From: Acidobacteriota bacterium
GTDB taxonomy: Bacteria > Acidobacteriota > Thermoanaerobaculia > Multivoradales > J023
Direction of reading: 5' to 3'
Length of the DNA stretch: 64,000 bases
NCBI GenBank assembly: GCA_029263315.1
Contig: JAJCXR010000050.1
Coordinates: forward strand, 172,247-236,246
The first letter of the stretch is position 1. Each line of letters begins with the position of its first letter. Made by a program: the position numbers and the translations under genes. Of the stretch, positions 44,032 to 52,639 are shown in pieces. The notes below the pieces were generated by a model. The model was not told the origin of the DNA. It ran no database searches and saw nothing but the letters and a program-made list of their open reading frames with translations.

Positions 44032-44793
44032 TCAGGAGGCTGGGAGCGCATCATCGAGCCACAGAACCGTCAGACGGCCCGGCCCGTGGACGCCCACCGT
44101 CAGCACCTTTTCGATGTCGGCCGTACGGCTCGGACCGCTGATCCAAGTGAAATACGCGCCGAAGGCGTCGTCGGCCTCCGAATCGCCCTCCAGGGCGTCG
44201 ATGTGGTCAAAAAGATCTTCCAAGCCCGCCACCAAACGACACCGCGGCAACACCGCCAAATGGTGTGGAGGCAACAACGACAGGGCGCGGGGCCGCCCAG
44301 GACGCGGCCGTTCCACCAACGTTCCGGTCTCGGCGATGGCCAGGTCCACCAAGCTGATGCCAAGGTCCGCGGCGGCCAGCTCGGCCGTCGTTGCGCAGGT
44401 GCCTGGCACCCCATCCCCGCAGGTGCCTGGCACCACCGCTGGCAGCACAGCCAGCACCCCAGCCGCAACCGACTTCAACACATCGAAGACCGGGGAAGAG
44501 GCTGTCAACAATTGGGGGTCGACGACAACCCTCAATGGCCTCCCCAGCCCCTCAGCCAAGCTCCGTAGCCACGGTGCCAAGACCGCTTCGATTCCCAGCT
44601 CGGCGGTATCGAGCCACTCACCGCCCAAGGCCTCCAACTCGCGGCGAAAACGCTCGGCGAGATCCTCTCCAGCGGCGGGCCGAGACGCCACCCACGGCGA
44701 TGGATGGACCTCGAGCAGCCGACCCTCGGCGGCCTGCTGCGTCGTCGTATCGACATCGCCGACGAAGCTCAACAAGCGGCCCCGGGCTGTCAT
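44032..44793 (-). CDS. lutC: LutC-like LUD-domain protein
   Basis: The protein is 253 residues from the Met at 44793 (ATGA overlap with lutB); the upstream open frame is a shadow. The LUD pattern is present: ISLVDLAIAETGTLVE, PPHHLAVLPRCRLVAGLEDL and TWISGPSRTADIEKVLTVGV at the C-terminus. Together with LutA and LutB it forms the L-lactate oxidation complex. A short insert at 44398-44434 consists of two REP-like palindromes read as VPGTCGDGVPGTC. Confidence 0.9.
   Translation of the reverse strand: MTARGRLLSFVGDVDTTTQQAAEGRLLEVHPSPWVASRPAAGEDLAERFRRELEALGGEWLDTAELGIEAVLAPWLRSLAEGLGRPLRVVVDPQLLTASSPVFDVLKSVAAGVLAVLPAVVPGTCGDGVPGTCATTAELAAADLGISLVDLAIAETGTLVERPRPGRPRALSLLPPHHLAVLPRCRLVAGLEDLFDHIDALEGDSEADDAFGAYFTWISGPSRTADIEKVLTVGVHGPGRLTVLWLDDALPAS
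44398..44434 (-). repeat. Two REP-like palindromes inside lutC
   Basis: GGTGCCTGGCACC occurs at 44398-44410 and again at 44422-44434, separated by 11 bp. The coding frame stays open and gives a VPGTC repeat. The identical palindrome is in recC at 28167. Confidence 0.7.
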
Positions 44794-46205
44794 CGGCCAC
44801 CTCCCCGTGCGTGCCGACGGCGCCAGCGTTGACGGAAGCTCGGCCCCTCCAACGACGGCAAAGTGCGCCCCGCCTGCCATGCCCCGAGGGCTCCCCAACG
44901 GGTCACCGGCGTGCGTCGTAGCAGGCGGTAGAGGGGGCGCGCCAGGGCGAGGGCCCAACGCCACAGCTTCGGCGAACCCACAAGGCGTGCAAAACCGCCC
45001 ACGACCAATCCAGCGCCTGCGTCGACATGCCCCTGCTCGACGCTTTGGGCCCGGTTTTCCAGCAATAGCTTGTGCAACGGAATCTTCACCGGACACACCT
45101 CGTCACAGCGTCCACACAGGCTGGAGGCATGGGCCAAATCCTTGGCCTCACCCAAGCCCACAAAACGTGGCGTAATCACCGAGCCGATGGGACCAGGATA
45201 GACCCACCCATAAGCGTGGCCGCCGATGCGCTCATACACCGGGCACACGTTCAGGCAGGCACCACAGCGAATACAGTGCAGCGCTTCACGGCCCTTGGGG
45301 TCGTGCCAGAGATCGAGCCGACCGCCATCGAGCAAGATGACATGCACCTCCTCCGGCCCGTCGCTCTCCCCCGACCGCCGTGGGCCGCCGATGAAGGAGA
45401 TGTAGCTACCCAGCTGCTGGCCGGTGGCGCTGCGACACAACAAGCGCAACAACGGCGCCAAATCCCGCCGCCGGGGCAATACTTTCTCGATGCCCACCAA
45501 AGCGATATGGACCTTCGGCAGGGTAGTGGTCAAGCGGGCATTGCCTTCGTTCTCGACGATCACCAGGGTTCCCGTCTCCGCCACCGCGAAGTTGCCGCCG
45601 GAGATGCCCACGTCGGCGTCGAGGAAGCGCTGCCGTAGGGCCACTCGGGCGGCCCGCGTCATGGTGGGGATATCGGCGTCCGGTGCGGTGCCCAAGTGAC
45701 GGTGCAACAACTCGGCGATGTCTTGTCGGGATTTGTGGATGGCGGGGGCCAGAATGTGCGACGGCGCCTCCTCGGCCAGTTGCACGATGTACTCCCCCAG
45801 GTCGCTCTCGATGACCTCGTAGCCGTGGTTTTCCAAGTCTTGGTTGAGTCTAACTTCTTCCGTCACCATGGACTTCGACTTGACGATGCGCCGCGCCCCG
45901 TGGCGCTCGAGGATGGCCCGCACCCTGGCGCAGGCATCGGCGGCGTCCTCGGCGAAGTGCACCTGGCCCCCACGGGCGGTGAACCGGTCGCGAAAAGCAT
46001 TCAACGCCGTCGGCAAGGCGTCGACGGCCCGCTTCTTGGCCTGCTGGCCATAGGTGCGCAGCGCTTGCCATTCGGGGATCTCGGCAACGGCCTGATCCCG
46101 CGAGTGACGGAAGCTCTTGTTGGAGGTGGCCAGGGCACGACGCAAGGCGCCGTCGCCGAGGGCTTGCCGGGCGCGGGCCGGGAAGTCGCGGGTATTGATG
46201 TCCAA
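44790..46205 (-). CDS. lutB: LutB-like iron-sulfur LUD oxidoreductase
   Basis: About 471 residues from the TTG at 46205, two bases after the lutA stop; no ATG fits and the frame continues upstream only as lutA shadow. The N-terminal LUD domain (MVTEEVRLNQDLENHGYEVI, SGGNFAVAETGTLVIVENEG) is followed by two [4Fe-4S] ferredoxin motifs, CIRCGACLNVCPVY and CGRCDEVCPVKIP. It is the electron-carrying subunit of L-lactate dehydrogenase LutABC in the cytosol. Confidence 0.93.
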   Translation of the reverse strand: MDINTRDFPARARQALGDGALRRALATSNKSFRHSRDQAVAEIPEWQALRTYGQQAKKRAVDALPTALNAFRDRFTARGGQVHFAEDAADACARVRAILERHGARRIVKSKSMVTEEVRLNQDLENHGYEVIESDLGEYIVQLAEEAPSHILAPAIHKSRQDIAELLHRHLGTAPDADIPTMTRAARVALRQRFLDADVGISGGNFAVAETGTLVIVENEGNARLTTTLPKVHIALVGIEKVLPRRRDLAPLLRLLCRSATGQQLGSYISFIGGPRRSGESDGPEEVHVILLDGGRLDLWHDPKGREALHCIRCGACLNVCPVYERIGGHAYGWVYPGPIGSVITPRFVGLGEAKDLAHASSLCGRCDEVCPVKIPLHKLLLENRAQSVEQGHVDAGAGLVVGGFARLVGSPKLWRWALALARPLYRLLRRTPVTRWGALGAWQAGRTLPSLEGPSFRQRWRRRHARGGGR

Positions 46206-46207
46206 GG

Positions 46208-47026
46208 TCAGTCGCTTTCCAGCCGCGGACGGTCTTGTCGGGTAAGGTCTTGACGAGGCGGGACCTGAGCGATGGCCGAAGCCAGAATCTCCACCCAGTG
46301 TTGGGCCGTCTTCGCCGAGCCTTGACGCTCCAATCCGCCGCCAATGTGCATCAAACAGCTGCCATCCGTGGCGCTCAAACATTCGGCGCCGCTGGCTTCG
46401 AAAGCGTCGATCTTCTCCTGCAACATGTCCGTCGACAAGCGCGGGAACTTGACCGAAAAAAGACCGCCAAAGCCGCAACACACCTCCGCCCCGGGCAGCG
46501 GTCGCAGCTCCAAGCCTTCGATGGAGCGCAACAGGGTCTGCGGTCCCTCGGCGATCCCCAAACCCCGCAGGCCATGGCAACTGTGATGCCAGGCAACGGA
46601 ACCGTCCCACCGTCCGGGGATCGACTCCACCCCCAGCACCTCGGTGAGAAACTGCGACAGCTCGAAGGTCTTGGCCGCCAAGGCCGCGAAGCGTTGCGCC
46701 GTCGGCGGATGGTCGTCAAAAAGTGGGGCGTAGTGCTCCACCACCATGGCGACACAGGAAGCCGAAGGCGCCACCACCACCTCGGCGTCTTCGAAGACCG
46801 CGAGAAAATGCAAAGCCGCGGTGCGCGCCTGCGGACGATGCCCGGCATTGAACGCCGGTTGGCCACAGCAGGTCTGGGCTTCGGGGAAGTCCACTTCGAC
46901 GCCAAAATGGTGCAGCACCTCCAACGTCGCCTCACCGACCCGCGGAAAGAGAAAATCCACCAGGCAGGTGATGAACAAGGCGACGCGACGGGGTCGTGGC
47001 GCCGTCGTCTCAGCCATGGAGTGCAC
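46208..47026 (-). CDS. lutA: LutA-like iron-sulfur protein (CCG domains)
   Basis: The 272-residue protein has two CCG-type Cys clusters: C in FITCLVDFLFPRVG with EAQTCCGQPAFN, and HHSCHGLRGLG with AEVCCGFGGLFSV (residues ~190-205). These bind Fe-S or heterodisulfide-type clusters in the LutA/GlcF/HdrB family. First gene of lutABC; it starts at 47026, 68 bp from the divergent esterase start, so the short gap holds both promoters. The C-terminus is charged and non-conserved. Confidence 0.93.
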   Translation of the reverse strand: MHSMAETTAPRPRRVALFITCLVDFLFPRVGEATLEVLHHFGVEVDFPEAQTCCGQPAFNAGHRPQARTAALHFLAVFEDAEVVVAPSASCVAMVVEHYAPLFDDHPPTAQRFAALAAKTFELSQFLTEVLGVESIPGRWDGSVAWHHSCHGLRGLGIAEGPQTLLRSIEGLELRPLPGAEVCCGFGGLFSVKFPRLSTDMLQEKIDAFEASGAECLSATDGSCLMHIGGGLERQGSAKTAQHWVEILASAIAQVPPRQDLTRQDRPRLESD

Positions 47027-47094
47027 ACCGTTTCATGGCGGCGATGATAGCAGTCAGCCAACGGCGGACACGGCTTGGCGATACAATCGTCCCA

Positions 47095-47862
47095 ATGCGA
47101 TACCACGTGACGATTTCCCACCTCCTCCCGACGATGCTGCTCCTCATGCTCACCGCCTGTGGACCGAGCCCCGACGCAACGACGCCCGACGCATCAGCCC
47201 CCGACGCAGCGACGCCCGGCGCATCGGCGCCCGGCGACGATGCCAAATCGTCTGCTGCTGAGACCATTCCCCTGCCCGACGAGACCTCGGCCGAGGTCGC
47301 GGAGGGCCCGCTTGTCGTTTTCCTCGGCGACAGCCTCACCGCCGGCTACGGGCTCGACGAAGAGCAAGCCTTCCCAGCCCTGGTGGCGGAGCGCTTTGCT
47401 GAGGCAGGCCAACCCATCGAGGTGGTCAACGCCGGCATCAGCGGCGACACCACCGCCGGTGGCCTGCATCGTCTCGATTGGTTGCTACGCCAGCGTCCCG
47501 ACATCCTGGTGGTCTGCCTAGGGGCAAACGACGGGCTGCGCGGTGTCGATCTCGACTCCTCGGAGGAGAACCTGCGCCAGATCATCACCAAGGCCCAAGC
47601 AGAGGGTGTGCAAGTTCTGCTCATGGGCATGCTCATTCCGCCCAACTACGGCCCCGACTACAGCCAGCAGTTCGCCGCCCTCTATCCCAAGCTGGCCGCC
47701 GAGCTCAAGGTGCCTTTGCTGCCCTTCCTGCTCGAAGGCGTCGCCGCCAACCCGGCCCTGAACCTGGCGGACGGGATCCACCCCAACGCCGAGGGCCACG
47801 CCATCTTGGCGGCGACGGTGACCGAGGCGTTGGAGCCCTTGCTCAACGCCACACCTCGATAG
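47095..47862 (+). CDS. TesA-like SGNH arylesterase/lysophospholipase, lipoprotein
   Basis: The protein is 255 residues from the Met at 47095, chosen because it begins a lipoprotein signal (MLLLMLTACGPS). A linker of DA(T/S)xPDAS-type micro-repeats tethers the enzyme. SGNH blocks: VVFLGDSLTAGYGLDEEQAF (block I Ser), NAGISGDTTAGG (block II), LGANDGLRG (block III) and DGIHPNAEGHAILA (block V Asp-His). It hydrolyses acyl esters, thioesters or lysophospholipids at the membrane. The YbbAP-like exporter lies nearby. Confidence 0.92.
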   Translation: MRYHVTISHLLPTMLLLMLTACGPSPDATTPDASAPDAATPGASAPGDDAKSSAAETIPLPDETSAEVAEGPLVVFLGDSLTAGYGLDEEQAFPALVAERFAEAGQPIEVVNAGISGDTTAGGLHRLDWLLRQRPDILVVCLGANDGLRGVDLDSSEENLRQIITKAQAEGVQVLLMGMLIPPNYGPDYSQQFAALYPKLAAELKVPLLPFLLEGVAANPALNLADGIHPNAEGHAILAATVTEALEPLLNATPR

Positions 47863-47878
47863 ATAGCTCCCGTCCCGA

Positions 47879-47907
47879 TTTACCGAGATCGGTGCCAGCG
47901 GAGGCCC
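47879..47907. repeat. Copy 2 of a dispersed intergenic element
   Basis: TTTACCGAGATCGGTGCC followed by a GGAGGCCCC tail closely matches 2110-2139. It begins 17 bp after the esterase stop and may form a small stem (ACCGA/TCGGT). Confidence 0.45.
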
Positions 47908-48066
47908 CTTGGAAGAAAGCCACATCCACCCCTTTTCCCGTCCAGCTGGCGGGTTTCGCCGAAAAATCTCGCTGTTATAGACAGCGGCGTATCCAGCAAG
48001 GCCTCTGCGCAAAGCGTGCTGCGCCATGTCGACTCGTACCATCGAAACCCTTTTGGAGGATGTGTG

Positions 48067-50352
48067 ATGAGCGGAATCTTCGGCGAAACACTGCGCGTCG
48101 AGCAGGAGAATGGCCCGCCCCTGGAGTTGGTGGTGTGGGGCGACGAGTTCTACGTCCGCCATGAAACCAAGGACGGCTTCACTGTCACCTACGACACCGC
48201 CCTCGGTCTCTACTGCTATGCCGAGGTACAGGACGGTCACTTGGTGTCGACCGGTGCGTCGACGGCAAAACGACCGCCGGTGGGTCTAAGGCGCCACTTG
48301 CAGGAATCCTCCGAGGTGCAAAAGGCTCGCTTCGACGCCCGCTTCAACCACTTGCGGCCGCAGGAGCATTTGCCGATGTCGGCCGACGACACCTTCTTTA
48401 CCTTGGGACCCAACAACGGCCTGCTTGCAGGTCGCCGGGTCAGCCAGGGGGAAATTCTCGGCCTGACCATCCTGGTGGAGTTCTCAGATGTCGCCGCCAC
48501 GGTCAGCGCCGACGATGTGGACGCCTTGCTCAACGCCGACAACTACAGCCGCAACGGTAACTTCTGCTCGGCCCGAGAGTATTTTCAGATCGTCTCCAAC
48601 GGCAACCTGAATTACAGCAATCGCGTCGTCGGACCGATCAAGCTACCCAATACCAAGAAACACTACGAGACCACCTCCATGGTGCCCGAAGCCTTCAGCC
48701 GGGCGATGACCGTGCTGACCGATGACGGTGTCGATCTGGGTCTCTTCGACTCGAAGGGTGAAGGCATCCTCGACGCGGTCAATTTCATGTACGCCGGTAG
48801 CACCGTTTACGGGGTCAACGGCAACAACAACAATCCCAGTGAGCTGTGGCCCCACAACTCGGTGCGCCAGCTGCAGCATGGCGGCTTCCGCACCCACTTC
48901 TACCAGCTATCGAGCATGGGACGGCAGGCGGTCGACCTCAGCATCGGCACCTTTTGCCACGAAAGCGCCCACCTGCTGTGCCGCTTTCCAGACCTCTACG
49001 ACTATGGCCGGCGCGACGGCGATCTGATGCCCAGCCGCGGCATCGGCAGTTACTGCCTGATGGGCAGCGGCAACCACCTCAACCGTGGTCGAACACCGTC
49101 GCCGGTCTGCGCCTATCTGCGGGATCTGGTGGGCTGGACCGACACCGAAATCCGCCTCGACGGTCCCGGCAGCCATCGGGCCCGACACAGCGACTACGGC
49201 ACCGTGATGAAGTTCCGTACCGGGCGGCCCAACGAGTATTTTCTCATCGAGAATCGTTGCCAGCTGGGGCTCGACGGCCACTTACCTTCCAACGGCCTGG
49301 CCATCTACCACTGCGACATCAATGGCTCCAACGAGTTGCAGGAAGGCAGCGCCAGCAGACACTACCAAGTGGCCCTCTTGCAGGCCGACGGTCGACGGGA
49401 CCTGGAGCTCAACCGCGACAGCGACGGCACTGACCTCTTCGCCGATCGTGTCGGCGTGGCCCTCGACCATCAAAGCCAGCCTTCGGCCCGCCAATGGGAC
49501 GGCAGCGACTCCGGCCTCGTGGTCTCCGACATCGGCGCCGCGGGCGACGAAATGAGCTTCAGGGTGGGCGCTGACGTCGCCTCCAGCGCCGGGGCCCGAG
49601 GCGAATCCATCGCCCATCGCCTGATCCCCGACAACGACAGCGACGGTATCCACGACGGCATCACCTTGAGCGAGCGCGGCACCGTCAGCGCGGTGACCGT
49701 CGAAGTGGATATCACCCACAGCTGGATCGGTGATTTGAGGGTCAGCCTCCTCTCCCCCGACGGTGCCACCGCCGTGCTCTTCGACCGCACGGGCGAAGAC
49801 GGCGACGACATCCGCGCCACCTTGACGCCCGACACCCTGCCCGCCCTTGCCGACCTGGCCGGGGGAGCCGTCAACGGCCAATGGAGCCTGCATGTGCAGG
49901 ATTTGGAGGGTCAGGATATCGGCCGCCTCAACCGCTGGGCCCTCGACGTCACCTTCGACAGCGCCGATCAAACGGTGAGCGGTGAAGCCCAAGCCGATGC
50001 GGCGATCCCCGACGCCGACCAGAACGGCATCGTCAGCAGCATCGAGATCGACGCCGACGGCCAGTTGCTGGAAGCACGGGTACAGGTCGAGATCGCCCAT
50101 CCCTACATTGGCGACCTGCACGTGGAGTTGGTGGCCCCCTCCGGCCAGAGCGCCCTTTTGCACAACCAAAGCGGCCAGTCCAACGACGACCTGAGGGTCA
50201 CCTTCGACAGCAGCCTCGCCCCCGCCTTGGCCGTCTTGGCCGGGCAACCGATCCGCGGCCAGTGGAGCCTGCGGGTGCGAGACTTGGCACCCGACGACAT
50301 CGGCCGCCTGGAGAAATGGGGCTTACACCTCCGCTATTCCAACAACGCCTGA
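48067..50352 (+). CDS. M6-family metalloprotease with two C-terminal P-domains
   Basis: The protein is 761 residues from the Met at 48067 (GGAGGA 8 nt upstream). The M6/immune inhibitor A-like catalytic domain has CHESAHLLCRFPDLYDYG (zinc HExxH at 298-302) and the SYCLMGSG Met-turn region. Two proprotein-convertase P-domains follow (residues ~515-640 and ~645-760), each with an 'IPD.D..GI' start and 'WIGDL/YIGDL' core. P-domains are found on exported proteases, yet no signal peptide is visible; the N-terminus starts directly with a conserved M6 propeptide-like block. Its export route is unclear. Confidence 0.88.
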   Translation: MSGIFGETLRVEQENGPPLELVVWGDEFYVRHETKDGFTVTYDTALGLYCYAEVQDGHLVSTGASTAKRPPVGLRRHLQESSEVQKARFDARFNHLRPQEHLPMSADDTFFTLGPNNGLLAGRRVSQGEILGLTILVEFSDVAATVSADDVDALLNADNYSRNGNFCSAREYFQIVSNGNLNYSNRVVGPIKLPNTKKHYETTSMVPEAFSRAMTVLTDDGVDLGLFDSKGEGILDAVNFMYAGSTVYGVNGNNNNPSELWPHNSVRQLQHGGFRTHFYQLSSMGRQAVDLSIGTFCHESAHLLCRFPDLYDYGRRDGDLMPSRGIGSYCLMGSGNHLNRGRTPSPVCAYLRDLVGWTDTEIRLDGPGSHRARHSDYGTVMKFRTGRPNEYFLIENRCQLGLDGHLPSNGLAIYHCDINGSNELQEGSASRHYQVALLQADGRRDLELNRDSDGTDLFADRVGVALDHQSQPSARQWDGSDSGLVVSDIGAAGDEMSFRVGADVASSAGARGESIAHRLIPDNDSDGIHDGITLSERGTVSAVTVEVDITHSWIGDLRVSLLSPDGATAVLFDRTGEDGDDIRATLTPDTLPALADLAGGAVNGQWSLHVQDLEGQDIGRLNRWALDVTFDSADQTVSGEAQADAAIPDADQNGIVSSIEIDADGQLLEARVQVEIAHPYIGDLHVELVAPSGQSALLHNQSGQSNDDLRVTFDSSLAPALAVLAGQPIRGQWSLRVRDLAPDDIGRLEKWGLHLRYSNNA

Positions 50353-50526
50353 CACTTCGGTTGAGCTCGCCCCGTCCATGGGCCCTCGACCCAAATGCCA
50401 AACCGGTCCCAGAGGCGCCCAAGGTCTGGAAGGCACCCTCGTCGGCCTGTGAGACCAGAGAGGTCTACCCACCTACCCTGAGATAATCGGGTTCCATGCA
50501 TCAGCAAGCTATCGAGACCTGCCAGC

Positions 50527-51438
50527 ATGGAACCCTACGACACTCAATTTCAAAACGATCCCGTGGCTTTCTGCGGCCGCTGTGCGCTGCGCCCCAACTA
50601 CGGAAGGGGCGAGCAGGACGCCTTCTTGGCGGTGGGAACCTTAGAGTCCGGAAGCAACTACAAAGTCGACGCCACCGGGGCGGATTTCGCTGTCCTCAGG
50701 GCCTATGGTCGCTGCCGGGTCGCCTTCGCGACGATCGTCCAGGAGCGGATCCAAGGCGAAGGCGTCAAGAACGGCTACCTGATGATGCTTTTTCGCCAAG
50801 CCCAGAAAGGGCGGTTCCCCACCTACTGGCTGCCCTACGACCCAAGCGGCGGCCGCTCCAGCATGGTCAAGCTCAAACCGAGCAAGAAGGTCGACGAAGA
50901 GACTTCCGGACGCGACCCGGACTTGTTCATCACCGACGCCTTGAACGGTTGTACCGTCACCATCTCGGGTACCCCGGAAGAGCCCATCGTCTACCACTCA
51001 CCTCAGCAGGAGGAGGCGATTCGCACCAGCGTCGAGGGCTTTCATGTCGACTACGCAAAACGAAAGTCTATGGCCAATAACAACCTCCTGCACTGGGGCA
51101 ACGAGGACTACGGAGCGTATTTCCCGGAGGTGAGCTACCAAGGCTCTAACGGAGGCGAGCTCTTGAACATCGAGGAGGCGCGCTTCTCGAAAGAAAAGAG
51201 GGCCAACAAGAACACCCTCAAGATGAATGAAGGCGCAACGATCTTCGGTTTTTGTCGGCAAGGCTCCTGGGAATTCCATTGCCAGGAATGGATTCATCTC
51301 ATTTACGAGTGGGGATTGTGGAGCTATTCAGAAAAGTTGGCTCGCCGTTGCTATCGCCTGTGGCCCGACGGAGAAAGTCCCCCAGCCCAAGCGACGGTCT
51401 TCGTCGGCAACACCCTCAAACAGCGCGGATTACTCTGA
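50527..51438 (+). CDS. Unknown protein with LxGC...His motif resembling CNF1-type deamidases
   Basis: A 303-residue protein with no signal peptide or membrane span and no family I can name firmly. Around residue 139 it reads DALNGCTVTISGTPEEPIVY followed by His157. An LxGC cysteine (Cys142) and a His exactly 15 residues later reproduce the catalytic arrangement of CNF1 (Cys866/His881); LxGC is also shared with BLF1 and CheD glutamine deamidases. The N-terminus has CGRC. The C-terminal ~140 residues are rich in aromatic residues. It could be a deamidase toxin or effector, but this rests on a short motif only. Confidence 0.5.
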   Translation: MEPYDTQFQNDPVAFCGRCALRPNYGRGEQDAFLAVGTLESGSNYKVDATGADFAVLRAYGRCRVAFATIVQERIQGEGVKNGYLMMLFRQAQKGRFPTYWLPYDPSGGRSSMVKLKPSKKVDEETSGRDPDLFITDALNGCTVTISGTPEEPIVYHSPQQEEAIRTSVEGFHVDYAKRKSMANNNLLHWGNEDYGAYFPEVSYQGSNGGELLNIEEARFSKEKRANKNTLKMNEGATIFGFCRQGSWEFHCQEWIHLIYEWGLWSYSEKLARRCYRLWPDGESPPAQATVFVGNTLKQRGLL

Positions 51439-51532
51439 GCGAGACGGGGATCGCTTCTCCTTTGGCTGCCCCTCTGCGGACGGACGAGCTGTCGCTTTCG
51501 TCGCACGGCTTCAAGGCGCGAGCCCGTGGAAG

Positions 51533-52615
51533 TCACAGCCCCTCCATCAGCTCGTCCAAGCTCGGCACGCCAGCCGCACGGGCTGCTTCGGCGGTTCCGG
51601 GCAGACGCAATCCTTCGACGAGGGCGGCATCGTCGTCCACCAAAGCGGCGAAATCGAGATCGTCTTTGGCCTCCAGGTAGAGGGACTTGAGCCGCTGGGT
51701 CACCCTGGAACGGTCGGCGTCGGTCAGATCGTCGGAGATGCGGGCGGCAGCCAGGGACTGTAAAATCAGCGACTTGGCCCGGTCGTTGGAGCCTTCGCCG
51801 AGGGCGGTGAGGGACTCTTTGAAGGGCTGCCAAAAACTGCTCAGGCGGGTCAGATCGTTGCGTTCCGAGCGTGCCTCGATGTGGATCAGCATGTGATCTT
51901 TACCGGTGAACGGCTTGGTCACGGCCCCCTCGGCGATGCGCAACTGCTGATTTTCGACCCGTAGGGCGGAGCGCTCCACATCGCCTTCCGCCGCTCGAAT
52001 GACCGCGAAGTAACCGGAACGCAAGGCGTTGTCCGCCGGGTTCTGAGGATCGATGACGCTGACCCACTGGTCGTGGAAGCCCAAATGCATGCGTCCGTCG
52101 GTGGCGCCGAAGAGGTCCTGCATGCCGGAGGCCAAGGGGGCGGCGAGGGCCAGGGCTTGGCTGAGCTGCGGAACCGCCAGCAGAGTGGAGAAATCGCTCA
52201 GCACCTTGATCACTTTGCCCAGGTAGTCCTCCCCCTCCATGGCGAAGAGGCCGGCGAGCAGCTCGACACTATGACCGCGATAGGGCAACAGGGGCGTCAG
52301 CGGGAAGTTGCGCGCCACCACGTCGCCGGTACCCGCTTGCTCCTGGAACAGCTTAGAAGTGTCGGCGACGCTCGGCAGCTCCACTTCGGAACCGGCATAG
52401 GTGGCCTTGGCTAACCCATGGACGGCGGGAAACCATGTCTTGCCAAACCAGGTCTTGCGGGTGATGAACATCTCCACCAGACGGATGCGGAAGTAATGCA
52501 CCTCCGGCACGATCGGCTGCCGCACCTCGCCGGAGCGCGCTTGATCGAAGGGCTCGACGATGCGCTTGACTTGGTCTTCCTTGAACAGCTTACGCAACTT
52601 CTGCATGATCGACAT
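51533..52615 (-). CDS. Conserved-looking protein of unknown family, last gene of the CHAT/STAND operon
   Basis: A 360-residue cytosolic-looking protein. The N-terminus is basic and helical (IMQKLRKLFKEDQVKRI). The centre has VHYFRIRLVEMFITRKTWFG, a Leu/Ala-rich helical pair (FSTLLAVPQLSQALALAAPL) and HLGFHDQWVSVIDPQNPADN. The C-terminal third is acidic and helical, ending PSLDELMEGL. No catalytic motif is evident. It begins 24 bp after the 2006-residue ATPase gene, so it belongs to the same transcript and is likely an adaptor, substrate or effector of that system. Confidence 0.7.
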   Translation of the reverse strand: MSIMQKLRKLFKEDQVKRIVEPFDQARSGEVRQPIVPEVHYFRIRLVEMFITRKTWFGKTWFPAVHGLAKATYAGSEVELPSVADTSKLFQEQAGTGDVVARNFPLTPLLPYRGHSVELLAGLFAMEGEDYLGKVIKVLSDFSTLLAVPQLSQALALAAPLASGMQDLFGATDGRMHLGFHDQWVSVIDPQNPADNALRSGYFAVIRAAEGDVERSALRVENQQLRIAEGAVTKPFTGKDHMLIHIEARSERNDLTRLSSFWQPFKESLTALGEGSNDRAKSLILQSLAAARISDDLTDADRSRVTQRLKSLYLEAKDDLDFAALVDDDAALVEGLRLPGTAEAARAAGVPSLDELMEGL

Positions 52616-52639
52616 GGTGTCTCCTCGGTGTTGGATAGC

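Noticed and set aside
44794..45096. Longer LutC start
   Set aside because: The extension overlaps lutB out of frame; the ATGA junction at 44790-44793 is typical coupling.
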